Positions 21,901 through 27,994 of a stretch of 64,000 nt of DNA are shown piece by piece. The stretch lies in assembly GCA_023437225.1 (NCBI GenBank), contig JAEZGS010000011.1:186001-250000 (forward strand). The letters are read 5' to 3'. The stretch is from Bacteroidota bacterium (GTDB taxonomy: Bacteria; Bacteroidota; Bacteroidia; Chitinophagales; Chitinophagaceae). The first letter of the stretch is position 1. Each line of letters starts with the position of its first letter. Both the position numbers and the translations under genes were made by a program. The notes beneath the pieces were generated by a model that had not been told where the DNA came from, ran no database searches, and saw only the letters and a program-made list of their open reading frames with translations.

Positions 21901-24020
21901 GTCATTCCTGCAGTTGAAGACAGGGTTGCAGTTACATGATGCCAGGCATCGTCATTATAAGAAAGCGTTGTGTTCACAGTTGCTACAGCGCCTGGATAAA
22001 CGCCAAAATAAAGCTGGCCGCTGTTGGTCATATAGATGTGTCGGTCGTAGCTTCCGCTTTGAGCAGTCTGTGAATTACCAAAGCCCACAAGTTTGCCACC
22101 AGTAGTTGTATTTGTTTTGAACCATAACGATATGCTGAATTCTGCAGGGTTCGTATATGCATTCGCGGTTGTGATGTATTGATTGGTGCCATTAAAGCTG
22201 AGGGCACTGTTTGCATTGTTATACCGGTCAGTCGAGGCCGGAGCAGCGTTTTGAAGAGTGCCTTCATTGTTACTCAATTCATCACGTGCACTTCCATTCA
22301 TTGAATAATGCGCAATCAAATTTGTTGCAGGTCTTTGCGACAAATTAAGAGGTGTCACGTTGACAATTATTGTTGCTGGTGCACTCACACATCCGTTTAC
22401 CGTTTGAGTAACGGTATAAGACGTAGAGCCACTAATTGTAGTGGAAGGGGTAGGAGCCACGGAACTGGTGCCGTTTGCGGTGAATTGAATGTTATTGAAG
22501 CATCGATATCCTGCAGTTGTGACACCGGTTATGTTAACTGTACCCGTCGGTTCTGTAATAGGAAAGGTGGGATTGTCGAATCCCATATGACCATAGCCAG
22601 AATAAACGCCCACTGAATATTCACCCGCTGCGGCAATCGTGTAATTAAAGTTGTTTGTTACAAGCGCAGCAGTACCACCAGTGGACAGGTTGGTGGTTGT
22701 ACTTGAGATGGCAATGACAGTTCCGGCACTATTGAAAAGTGCGAGAACCACTGCGTTTGCCTGGCGGTTTGCAGGAATATAATAATCGACCGATTTGATG
22801 GTAACGTTAGCTGTGGTCGTTACAAATTTTGTTTTTCGATTGTTTGTACCAATGGCGTCAACATAAATGGGACTTGTCCACACATCCGTACCTCCAACAG
22901 AACCGGCTACAGGTACTCCCTGCCATAACAAATTGGTTCCCGTTGCAGTGAGCGGTGAAGCAACAGCGTTCTGACAATAATTAATTGGGCTCGTCACAAC
23001 TGGCGCGGGGGGCGTAGTGCATGAAGTACTAAGATTACCAGATGCATATGCACTGCTTATTGCTCCAACTGATACAGCATGTACACGGTAATAGTAAGTG
23101 GTGTTTGCTGTAAGTCCACTAACATTAGCCGTTGTGGTGTTGGCTGCAACCTGGCTGTGGAATGTGTAGTTAACACCGTTGGCAGATTGGTATATTACAA
23201 AACCAGCTTCGTTAGTGGAGTTGTCAGTCCAGTTTAGCGTTGCAGCAGTGGTGCTGACATTTGTAAAGTTCAGTAAAGTGGGGGCGTTTGGAGCCGTGGA
23301 TGAAAAACTTATCGTTTGACCCGATGCAGGTTTTGTATTGATGGTTGTAGTTTCAGTAGTAAGACTAACACTCGGAGAGGTGCCTATGTTACTTAGCGAA
23401 AGGAAATTGCCAGAACCTGTTGCAGTGGCGGTTATTCCAACCGACGCGGAAGGAGTATAGACTGTTCCTGTTTCAGGTTTATAGATAAATTCTATGCGAC
23501 CTGAAGTTTCGTAAAGCTTTGCCTGAAATGATATCGTGTTTCCGGTTGCGTTGTAACTCCATTGGGCCAGAGACCATTGTAAGGTAAGGACCCGATTTGG
23601 CGCAGTACCTGTTGTGAGGTATGAGAAGTTAGAGGCGTTTTGAATATCCAGGTCATCCCATAGTGGCGCAATGATTGGGCGTGGCGATCCGCCGGTTGAC
23701 AGGTTATTTGTATATGTTGCTGTTTGACTGGATCCAAATGAAAAGAAACCGTTTGTACTTGCGGTGACATGTGTACGACGTACACCCATATACCAAAAAT
23801 CAAATCCTATCGGGATGTTATTAAAGTATCCATCATCAACGGTGCCTGATGAAAGACCTGGTGCCGTAGCACCACTTAATGAAGTATAGGTTCCGCTTGA
23901 AGCGGATGTTGTGTAGCTTGAAATGCTTTGTGATTGTACAGAAAAACCCAATACGACTAACAAAAGTGTAAGCACACCTTGTGTCCGTTTAGCGAGGCAT
24001 ATGGGTCTAGGTTTCTGCAT
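12966..24020 (-). CDS. Giant modular T9SS-secreted adhesin (3684 residues)
   Basis: A signal peptide (LTLLLVVLGFSVQSQS) is followed by these modules: an N-terminal beta domain (about 35-235), a fibronectin type III domain (about 245-330, TTYYYRVHAVS), Ig-like segments and a LamG/concanavalin domain (about 565-775, EFSISLWFKT ... MDEVLIYHRALTPAEVATLYS). Next comes a very long array of beta-helix-like repeats (about 855-2400) with recurring 'GNLTVSSG', 'NNGTFN', 'TIIFSGSGT' and 'FNNLTI' phrases. SprB-like repeats and a PA14-like domain (about 2743-2885, YRVDLGSDDGSRLTVDG) follow. The protein ends in a type A T9SS sorting domain (about 3610-3684, GISIFDTKGRKVYEKEL ... NGIYLVRVQSDKG). A WTG-x-W-x-NW module occurs three times, near 857, 1688 and 3080. 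It is probably exported by T9SS and anchored on the surface. The gene lies inside a chaperone-usher-like operon and overlaps the next start. Confidence 0.92.
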   Translation of the reverse strand: MQKPRPICLAKRTQGVLTLLLVVLGFSVQSQSISSYTTSASSGTYTSLSGATAPGLSSGTVDDGYFNNIPIGFDFWYMGVRRTHVTASTNGFFSFGSSQTATYTNNLSTGGSPRPIIAPLWDDLDIQNASNFSYLTTGTAPNRVLTLQWSLAQWSYNATGNTISFQAKLYETSGRIEFIYKPETGTVYTPSASVGITATATGSGNFLSLSNIGTSPSVSLTTETTTINTKPASGQTISFSSTAPNAPTLLNFTNVSTTAATLNWTDNSTNEAGFVIYQSANGVNYTFHSQVAANTTTANVSGLTANTTYYYRVHAVSVGAISSAYASGNLSTSCTTPPAPVVTSPINYCQNAVASPLTATGTNLLWQGVPVAGSVGGTDVWTSPIYVDAIGTNNRKTKFVTTTANVTIKSVDYYIPANRQANAVVLALFNSAGTVIAISSTTTNLSTGGTAALVTNNFNYTIAAAGEYSVGVYSGYGHMGFDNPTFPITEPTGTVNITGVTTAGYRCFNNIQFTANGTSSVAPTPSTTISGSTSYTVTQTVNGCVSAPATIIVNVTPLNLSQRPATNLIAHYSMNGSARDELSNNEGTLQNAAPASTDRYNNANSALSFNGTNQYITTANAYTNPAEFSISLWFKTNTTTGGKLVGFGNSQTAQSGSYDRHIYMTNSGQLYFGVYPGAVATVNTTLSYNDDAWHHVTATLSSTAGMTLYVDGQVVASNASVRTAENYTGYWKIGYDNTVGWPSSPTSAYFKGTMDEVLIYHRALTPAEVATLYSAPEGASNNGPVCAGSTLTLNAKTITGATYLWTGPNGFNSTSQNPTLTYSAAAAGVYTLKVTVNGCTGNAYTLVQSSPNAGQWTGAVSTDWANANNWCNGVVPSANTDVSIPASALRMPSILSSVFANNLLVEAGATLTTTATGTLSVAGTITNEGNMVNNGTTSFSGSNGVQTFTGVSSFHNVTINNTSGISLLGNIVINNHLTLQTGKIITNNFDIAIKGNWNNNSSLNALETSSSTVTFNGTTEQLIGGSFATNFNNLIISNTTKTTLQTVIYVTGNLTVSSGVFDLSSFTANRTTAGGTLTVANNATLRIGGTNGYPTNYSNNLLIVASTVEYAGTNQPIAPQAYGNLSLTGTGSIVKTFPSQSFTILGNLSAQIIAPGNLSFTAASNITVNGNFTLGTSVTFHGAGYTHNIGGNWQNNGTFNGQTSTIIFSGSGTTVNGTGVQSFNNITVSAPLINFNANLLSLTGNLATTGSGGFKQASNATLEMSGSAATITGGNISLNTLKIIGNVSTSEALTLTGDLIVSGGFTSGIGTITMSGASKFISGTGTMALSAVTISGSVTTTSNISISKALAVNGSLSASAGTITFKETATLSGVANLFNVTLDGTYLKLSANSNLGVAGQLQIITGNLDVSSVPNTVSFNGTVAQNINALTYCHLVLSNGDTKTATGNISTIYDLTIETGTTFAASSFTHSIYGNWINNGTLNAGTSTVQFLGPATAYIRGATTFNILTSNTSSSNTELILQSNVSAAIVNMTRGIIRTGTNVLTITNTRSGDGIIWGNIQRDHSYTTGVAYAFESPYNTIAFASVSGVNSIRVSVKEGAVSDFPFGGSISREYTVAIPYGTYNATLRLHYDDKELNGNDESSMELWSKNGAAWHSSGKTGNDATVNYVEQSGLTNLNLRWTCSDNSNVVQWNGSISSDWNTPGNWTVLQGSASRPPAATDIVNIGTAAFNHQPVISSTVAVKNIVFGDLQPVILSLTTGGSLTSGDINGVWNINQTHTINVNDQTLILNGDLTLSDGITNHSINLTINNGLVDAQGSLIQAGNASVTFTGNGVLKIFHDYHYTSGSFTAGTGTVEYFGLDNQQVANVIYHNLRINKQDGVASFKAATTVQGDLTISAGVLDNYTILTVLRNVTINSGGRFTNNNHLLVGGDWTNNGEYIATEATITFNGTGTQRISASTFNNLIIDKPVGTIAEITGNVLMKGNFHLTSGTLDIKTYVFDRLVQGGSIVIENAGTIIVAGNNAPANFTGGGLAPQSTVIANGTVPQMIFGDVYGNLIFRNGGLKTLITPITVNGDLTIESGATFDAANHTLTLNGNFINQGNFIPSGSTTIFSGAAKNVSGNTTFNIATFTGSYTFLHNVTINKLLHITATGSLSGGPSIHTIMHGDLINSGVLYTLGKTTFTGNVVQTLSLINATQTLALTVDFNGSVSPVLNSTSVPQFGYLNINNTSGVAPSVGWNIMYSLNIGNGASFTGGEASHNFYGSLTNNGVITSNGTINFLPTSSVPVNFGTKFTSTGLVVIGGSGAMSISGTPGPFNDLLISNINAAGIAPSSDWIIQREFKVNSGSIFKAGTYTYHVGGNINNIGTIVSNTSTFVLNGNGDQEIYSLSDFNNLTIDKPASRISLKSNITIKGTLNFISGVIKTDSFHVNLPAGAAVAGAAGTTGWVDGNLQKHIASGSITSTFEIGDNDSYTPVSLGFTSVTQSGELLARSHKGDHSNLQSSLFRADRSVNRYWSFTNKGVVYTEASITVNWVSTDVDLGSTPANFKLGVYENTQWTYPSVSGPLPTSIQATQLTSLSAIAVGEYCTLNTAFSYPGSPFCARTGSAVPVITGTAGTFSAGEGLAIDPVTGVINIALSVTGTYTVVNYATSDGGCTSTSFTTVVIGLPPVVNVTRTETCVGGSTGSITITPLNAGTYTYSLNGGTFQSTPGFVNLAAGNYSVQVKGSDGCITSSNVTIVSYAVSSDDQDAMGSDSWIGHMYDNINFQSYLGHFTEPEVFNEMFGSSASCFNIISNDSARSIYTETFSVKFRMKSSRKGLYRVDLGSDDGSRLTVDGTLVYNNWVDQGYTSRPNTLINLNGNSVLLYEFYERGGQNQVRFQNLTLIIENKLAQNTDQKICSGTTGLEISGDSFGTLPTGISVSGSGYQWTFSTTPEGPRTVITGATAASYTPSATQAPFNQPGIYYLYRNAVLASTNNVAVNPYITTNESNAVIIEITPAPSATIAYNGNPYCTNGGIASVILTGNTGGAFSSVPGIILNSISGNITLSSSKEGTYSVTYTIEPKDGCLQYQTNATVVIGKAGSWTGEINNSWNETGNWQCKVLPSTSTDVNIPANITNYPILHLFEGFAHDLTIETGGSLLISEASLNISGTIMNSGVFDATNGKIKLNGSAAQTIPADAFVSNTINDLTVQNSSGVIISGPLNITGILLAATGQLQTSGHLTLISTATKTALIDGSGNGNITGSVNIQRYMPSSFGYKYLSSPFQSATVNEFSDEMDLNASFPSFYKYDEARASSGWVNYTSPTGLLNPMEGYAIHFGQIATHKTISISGTVNNGIISSPILYNHNQPYTLGFHLVGNPYPSPIDWNASNGWSRSNIDNAVYYFNASTSDPYSGTYSSYVNGISSDGVANNIIPAMQGFFVHVTDGNYPVSGQLTVNNAARTTHLAPVFHTYNGQLLRLNAGFSDQVRSDAAVIYFNNEAQETFNKKNDALKLMNTNADVPNLYTVSVDSAKLSIKALTYPRDSVTVQPLGLKVEKDGLINFDAPDVSRLSPSLRIYLYDAKTSRYHDLKANPRYSVHLNKGVHDSRFFVVFSFSDLSTSSNNPLQPVKVYGSGTVIHISSHLADNEKAGISIFDTKGRKVYEKELNGAGHQRIEQRFTNGIYLVRVQSDKGVYTNKIFIGK

Positions 24021-24055
24021 GTCAACGAAAATTGTCAGCCAAACAATTGGTTAGA

Positions 24056-24907
24056 TCATGGAAGAAGGTTTAATTCCGTTTGTGCAAGCAGTTGTCCCTT
24101 TTGGTCTGAATTTGAAGAATAAGAAACCTGAAGCTTTCCTGATTTATAATTCACTGACTTATTATCAAGTGCAATGCGCGCTTTGCGGCTTTGCGTTGGA
24201 GTGTATACCGCAATCCCTTTCACTTCTCCAACCGTTGTGGATTTACCTGAAGGGGATATGTGATTGATCTTAAGGTCGCCATACACAGAAGCAGTTCCGT
24301 ATCGGTTCAACTTCAGATCGAGAACGGGTATGGTATCATTCATAATTTTGAATGAAGCATCAGTCAATTGCGTTTTTACTTCCGTTTCCCCCACACGAAG
24401 TATTACCGGTATGGAGATGCCGAAGATCGGTGTCAGTTTCACTGAGATATTTCCAGAATCTTTTTGCACTTCTGTATCACCCAATGGTGTAGACTCAGGT
24501 ACCGCACGGAAATACAGGTGTGACCGATATTCGCCGGGCTCTAATTGACTTTTGCGGTTGATCTGGAGCTTTACGGTTTGTGCTTCACCAGGACCCAGTT
24601 TGACGCTGCGCGGGAAAAAACGCACATGAGCGCTCGCAAAACTCTGACCAGAATCGGGAACGGTGATCTGCTCAAATGTTCCGTCTTCTTTCATGCGAAT
24701 TTCAATCATGGAGATGAGGTAGCGCGCTGTGTCTTTGCCAGAATTGGCAAGGTTAAGCTCCTGTGCGCGTTGCGAACCTTCGATTACAACACGACGCGGT
24801 GTGATCATCAGGTTGCCCTGTGCAGTTGATACAGTTGGTAAAAAACCTGCGAAAACTACTAATGGCAACAAGTGCCTGAGAAGAGTTTTGTGGGTGAGTT
24901 TTTTCAT
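24056..24907 (-). CDS. PapD-like periplasmic fimbrial chaperone
   Basis: I start at the ATG at 24907 (MKKLTHKTLLRHLLPLVVF signal, ending STAQ); the longer frame has a weaker leader. The 283-residue protein shows the two-domain chaperone plan. Strand A1 is NLMITPRRVVIEGSQRAQEL and a second strand is DTARYLISMIEI. The diagnostic block is VRFFPRSVKLGPGEAQTVKL followed by LEPGEYRSHLYFRAVPES. The second Ig-like domain begins around ISIPVILRVGE and contains the strands carrying the VLDLKLNRYGTASVYGDL segment. PapD-family proteins cap exposed grooves of pilin-type subunits and deliver them to an usher. The usher-like protein and two DUF4402 proteins are encoded in the same operon. It is longer than classical chaperones (about 230 residues), with an extended second domain. 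Confidence 0.88.
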   Translation of the reverse strand: MKKLTHKTLLRHLLPLVVFAGFLPTVSTAQGNLMITPRRVVIEGSQRAQELNLANSGKDTARYLISMIEIRMKEDGTFEQITVPDSGQSFASAHVRFFPRSVKLGPGEAQTVKLQINRKSQLEPGEYRSHLYFRAVPESTPLGDTEVQKDSGNISVKLTPIFGISIPVILRVGETEVKTQLTDASFKIMNDTIPVLDLKLNRYGTASVYGDLKINHISPSGKSTTVGEVKGIAVYTPTQSRKARIALDNKSVNYKSGKLQVSYSSNSDQKGQLLAQTELNLLP

Positions 24908-24950
24908 TTCAGATGAAAATGACATGGATATTGGATATGATGCAAATGGA

Positions 24951-24982
24951 AAGATCCGAAACGCACATGCACTCCGGATCTT
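24951..24982 (-). terminator. Intercistronic hairpin between pilin-like and chaperone genes
   Basis: A perfect 8-bp inverted repeat (AAGATCCG at 24951-24958 and CGGATCTT at 24975-24982) with a 16-base loop lies in the 82-base gap after the DUF4402 stop. On the minus strand it is followed by TTTCCATTT. It may act as a partial terminator or a 3' stabiliser that makes the first gene's transcript much more abundant than the rest of the operon. Confidence 0.6.
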
Positions 24983-24989
24983 GAGAGAA

Positions 24990-25505
24990 TTAGTTGTAAT
25001 TAACGGTAACAGCGAAAGGCGATAGCTCTGCAGAAGTGTATGTGCCTGCGGCTTGTGCTGCTCCTACGTTTAATGTTGCTCCTACTTTGAGCTGTTGAGT
25101 GCCAGCTGAAAGAGTTCCGGTGCCGGTAGGAGTACTTTTAAAGTCCGTTACGTTCATTGAGTTTGCCCCATTAGAGATCACGTGTGATCCAGTTGGAAGT
25201 GAGATCGCATACGTGTAGGCTCCATCTCCATTAACTGTAAAGGACGCTGCTGTTACAGTTCCTGTTACAGCTGGCAGCGTAACACCACTAGTACTTGTGC
25301 GGGTACCTGCGGGCGCTAACACAACTGTTCCACCGTTGGTTGACTGAACCGCCACGTTACCAAAGTTCATGTCAACATCCTTTGTAATCGAAATTGGTGT
25401 AACAATTTTAGCCGTAGCCGTTGCAGTTGCGGTTTCCTGGGAAAATGCTGCTGTGCTGGCAATTGCAGCGAGCAGGCCCAGGAAGAGGGTCTTTTTTGTG
25501 TTCAT
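24990..25505 (-). CDS. DUF4402 pilin-like subunit (probable major subunit)
   Basis: The start is the ATG at 25505, which begins a standard signal peptide (MNTKKTLFLGLLAAIASTAA, then FSQ). The 171-residue product matches DUF4402. It has an ETATATATAKIVTPISIT strand, MNFGNVAVQSTNGGTVVLAP, a GTVTAASFTVNGDGAYTYAI strand pair and the C-terminal AAGTYTSAELSPFAVTVNYN edge strand. It is Thr/Ala/Gly-rich, lacks cysteines and resembles Gram-negative fimbrial subunits in composition. It is the first gene of the operon and is followed by a hairpin, the usual position of a major pilin. About 233 bases of AT-rich sequence separate it from the upstream exonuclease III gene and should hold the operon promoter. 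DUF4402 itself has no firmly established function that I know of; 'pilin' rests on the chaperone and usher context. Confidence 0.86.
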   Translation of the reverse strand: MNTKKTLFLGLLAAIASTAAFSQETATATATAKIVTPISITKDVDMNFGNVAVQSTNGGTVVLAPAGTRTSTSGVTLPAVTGTVTAASFTVNGDGAYTYAISLPTGSHVISNGANSMNVTDFKSTPTGTGTLSAGTQQLKVGATLNVGAAQAAGTYTSAELSPFAVTVNYN

Positions 25506-25738
25506 GTTTGGATTTTGTTTTAGTTTTTGATTGGGTACAATAACAGAACACAAATAAAAGGTGCTGACATCAAATGAGAAATTATAACATTTCCTAATAA
25601 GTATAATTAGTAATTGGACTAAGTAATTTCTTTATTTTTTTCTACAAACTTGGGTAGTGCTGTAGTATCCTTACGTGTGAAAGACCCTTGCTCGGTCACT
25701 TGATAGCATAGAAACTTTACAGCGGCAACTACAGAAAT

Positions 25739-26512
25739 TTAAATCGTAATCTCTATCCAAACCGGCGCATGATCGCTGGACTTTTCCCATCCTCGTACAT
25801 GATGATCCACTGCAGCTGATTTCAACTTTGACTTCAAAGCGGGGCTTAAGAGAAAGTGATCGATCCTGAGTCCGGCATTGCGACTGTACGCATTTCTAAA
25901 ATAATCCCAGAAGGTATAAATGACTTCATCTGGGTAGAGTCTTCGAATGGCATCCGTCCAACCCTGCTTGAGCAGTGTTTGAAATGCGGCACGGGTTTCC
26001 GGTCTGAAAAGTGCATCATCAACCCATCGTTCGGGCTTGTAAACATCTATCTCTGTTGGCATCACGTTGAAGTCTCCAGCCAGTACAGCTTGCTTTCCCG
26101 AATCAATCAGTTCTTTCGCATGAGCGATGAGCCTTTCAAACCATTTCAATTTGTAATCGAACTTCGAACCTGGCGCCGGATTTCCATTTGGAAGATATAA
26201 GCATCCAATGATCACATCATTCACGATTGCTTCAATATACCTGCTGTGCAAATCCTCTTCATCACCCGGTAAGACCCGACGGATTTCAACGGGCTCCGCA
26301 TGTTTTGAAAGAATAGCAACACCATTCCAGCTTTTTTGTCCATGCCATATCGCTTTGTAACCAGCCGACTCGATAGCATTTGTTGGAAATTTTTCCTGCG
26401 GTGCCTTTAACTCCTGCAGACATACAACATCAGGTGTTGTTTCATTAAGCCACCTGAGTAATACTGGAAGTCGCCCATTCACACCGTTCACATTATATGT
26501 AGCTATGCGCAT
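25739..26512 (-). CDS. xth: Exodeoxyribonuclease III
   Basis: The 257-residue protein is a full-length ExoIII/AP endonuclease. Visible catalytic motifs are TYNVNGVNGR at the N-terminus, VVCLQELKAP with the metal-binding glutamate, the CLYLPNGNP stretch, VLAGDFNVMP with the catalytic Asp-x-Asn, the LRIDHFLLSP block and the terminal SSDHAPVWIEI with the Asp-His pair. It cleaves DNA at abasic sites and removes 3' blocking groups in base-excision repair, with Mg2+ as cofactor. It begins one base after the stop of the upstream phosphodiesterase gene, so the two form an operon although their functions look unrelated. Confidence 0.97.
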   Translation of the reverse strand: MRIATYNVNGVNGRLPVLLRWLNETTPDVVCLQELKAPQEKFPTNAIESAGYKAIWHGQKSWNGVAILSKHAEPVEIRRVLPGDEEDLHSRYIEAIVNDVIIGCLYLPNGNPAPGSKFDYKLKWFERLIAHAKELIDSGKQAVLAGDFNVMPTEIDVYKPERWVDDALFRPETRAAFQTLLKQGWTDAIRRLYPDEVIYTFWDYFRNAYSRNAGLRIDHFLLSPALKSKLKSAAVDHHVRGWEKSSDHAPVWIEITI

Positions 26513-26513
26513 C

Positions 26514-27317
26514 CTATTTGTTTGTACTGTTTGAAAAAATTCTCATTGTTAATTCGGGTTCATTAGTTGTAATGTAATCGAACTTCTTATTTAAGAACCA
26601 ATCTATCGTTGCACTGTCGTTCACTGTCCATACGTTCAACTTAATATTATTCTTCTTTGCTTCATCAATCCAGTGTTCATTTTTTCTAAATATATTATAA
26701 TGGTAATCTATGCCGCTTATTCCGTCGGCCTTTACCTGCAAAGGTGATTTGTCGCCATTAAGATATTGTGTATTTGCATTTGGTTGAATCTGCAATACGC
26801 GAAGCAAAATATCGTAATCAAAACTTATATACATTACGCGATCTCTTGCATTAAGATCATTTATCAAAGCAACAACTTTGTCTGCCACTTCTCTTCCACG
26901 ATCTTTCGTACTAGCTGGTTTTATTTCGCAAACGAGTACCGTGTGATCGTTATTTACCAGTCCCTCGTTTATATATTCTCTCAACGTTGGCAACTTCTCT
27001 CCATTACTTAGTTGAAACCGGTTCAACGATTGATAAGTATTCTTCTCGATTGATAAACCATGATATTCTGCATCGTGATTGATAACAAGTGTATCGTCAG
27101 CCGTCATGTGAATGTCAAATTCTGCACCGGTGCATTTGAGGTCAATTGCATGCCGAAGGGCGGCGATTGAATTCTCAGGCAAATTGTTTTGTTTGAAAGC
27201 CCCACGATGCGCCACTACAGGGTTTGCGGCAGGCTCAAATTTATTCTGTGCACGTTTAGATGTCATGCAGGAAATCAAAATGCAAATTGATGTACAAACA
27301 AGAATTGATTTAAACAT
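26514..27317 (-). CDS. Glycerophosphodiester phosphodiesterase lipoprotein
   Basis: I start at the ATG at 27317, giving a lipoprotein signal (MFKSILVCTSICILISC, lipobox cysteine about residue 17); the frame could extend 27 codons upstream but with a worse leader. The 267-residue protein has the GDPD signature: VVAHRGAFKQNNLPENSIAA, GAEFDIHMTADDTLVINHD with the metal-binding and catalytic Glu, Asp and His, then VCEIKP, NVWTVND and YITTNEPE at the end. Such enzymes hydrolyse deacylated phospholipids to glycerol-3-phosphate and an alcohol. It is anchored at the outer membrane or in the periplasm. It is translated just before exonuclease III. Confidence 0.94.
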   Translation of the reverse strand: MFKSILVCTSICILISCMTSKRAQNKFEPAANPVVAHRGAFKQNNLPENSIAALRHAIDLKCTGAEFDIHMTADDTLVINHDAEYHGLSIEKNTYQSLNRFQLSNGEKLPTLREYINEGLVNNDHTVLVCEIKPASTKDRGREVADKVVALINDLNARDRVMYISFDYDILLRVLQIQPNANTQYLNGDKSPLQVKADGISGIDYHYNIFRKNEHWIDEAKKNNIKLNVWTVNDSATIDWFLNKKFDYITTNEPELTMRIFSNSTNK

Positions 27318-27472
27318 ACGAGTAAGTTCAATAAACGGTTTGAGTAAATGTGCAAATAAAATTACAGTTGTTTTCATTTGGTAAAATTTCCGGTTCATTA
27401 AAATATTGGCCCATTTTTTGGCTAGTCGGCAATTGAAGATTTAACTATTAACCATTTAATCATTTAGCGATT

Positions 27473-27898
27473 ATGAAAAAGTATTTATTCCTGGCTCTAA
27501 TGTCAGCTACCCTGAGCACAGCAGCTGTTGCTCAATCCGAGTCACAATCACAATCACAAGGTCAGCAACAAGATCCTAAGCACGACCGTGAAGAGTGGGA
27601 TAGAAAAGTAAAAGAGGAATTGAAACTCACTGCTGAACAGATCACCAGCTATGATGCTATCAGCAAAGAGTTTCATGATAAACTTACCGCACTTGAAAGC
27701 AACAGTTCACTTGACAAAGATGCTATCAAGCAACAAAAGATGCAGCTAAAATCTGAGAAAGTTAGTCGCATCAATCAAATCCTCACTCCTGAGCAACAAA
27801 CCCGTTTCAAGGAGTTGATCGACAAAAAGAAAAGCGAGTCGGATAAGTCAAACCCTAGCGGTACAGGTACAGGCGGTGGAACTGGTTCCGGATCATAA
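27473..27898 (+). CDS. Small exported Spy/CpxP-like helical protein
   Basis: The 141-residue protein has a signal peptide (MKKYLFLALMSATLSTAAVA). A Gln/Ser repeat (SESQSQSQGQQQ) follows, then a charged helical core with an LTAEQITSYDAISKEF motif and a second LTPEQQTRFKELIDKK motif. The paired LT-x-EQ motifs are typical of periplasmic Spy-like or DUF4890-type proteins. The C-terminus is a flexible Gly/Thr/Ser tail (GTGTGGGTGSGS). Spy relatives act as ATP-independent chaperones or stress sensors, but that role is only inferred here. It is followed by a strong bidirectional terminator. Confidence 0.75.
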   Translation: MKKYLFLALMSATLSTAAVAQSESQSQSQGQQQDPKHDREEWDRKVKEELKLTAEQITSYDAISKEFHDKLTALESNSSLDKDAIKQQKMQLKSEKVSRINQILTPEQQTRFKELIDKKKSESDKSNPSGTGTGGGTGSGS

Positions 27899-27935
27899 CG
27901 CAATAGCACCTAATTAGCCAGGCAACCTGAAAAGG

Positions 27936-27972
27936 AAAGAGGCTGCATCATAACGATACAGCCTCTTTCTTT
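27936..27972. terminator. Bidirectional rho-independent terminator
   Basis: A perfect 10-bp stem (AAAGAGGCTG at 27936-27945 and CAGCCTCTTT at 27959-27968) is followed by CTTTT on plus and preceded by an A-rich stretch that gives a T-run on minus. It lies between two convergent genes and can end both transcripts. Confidence 0.88.
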
Positions 27973-27994
27973 TATCATGAACTTCTAATGAAAG

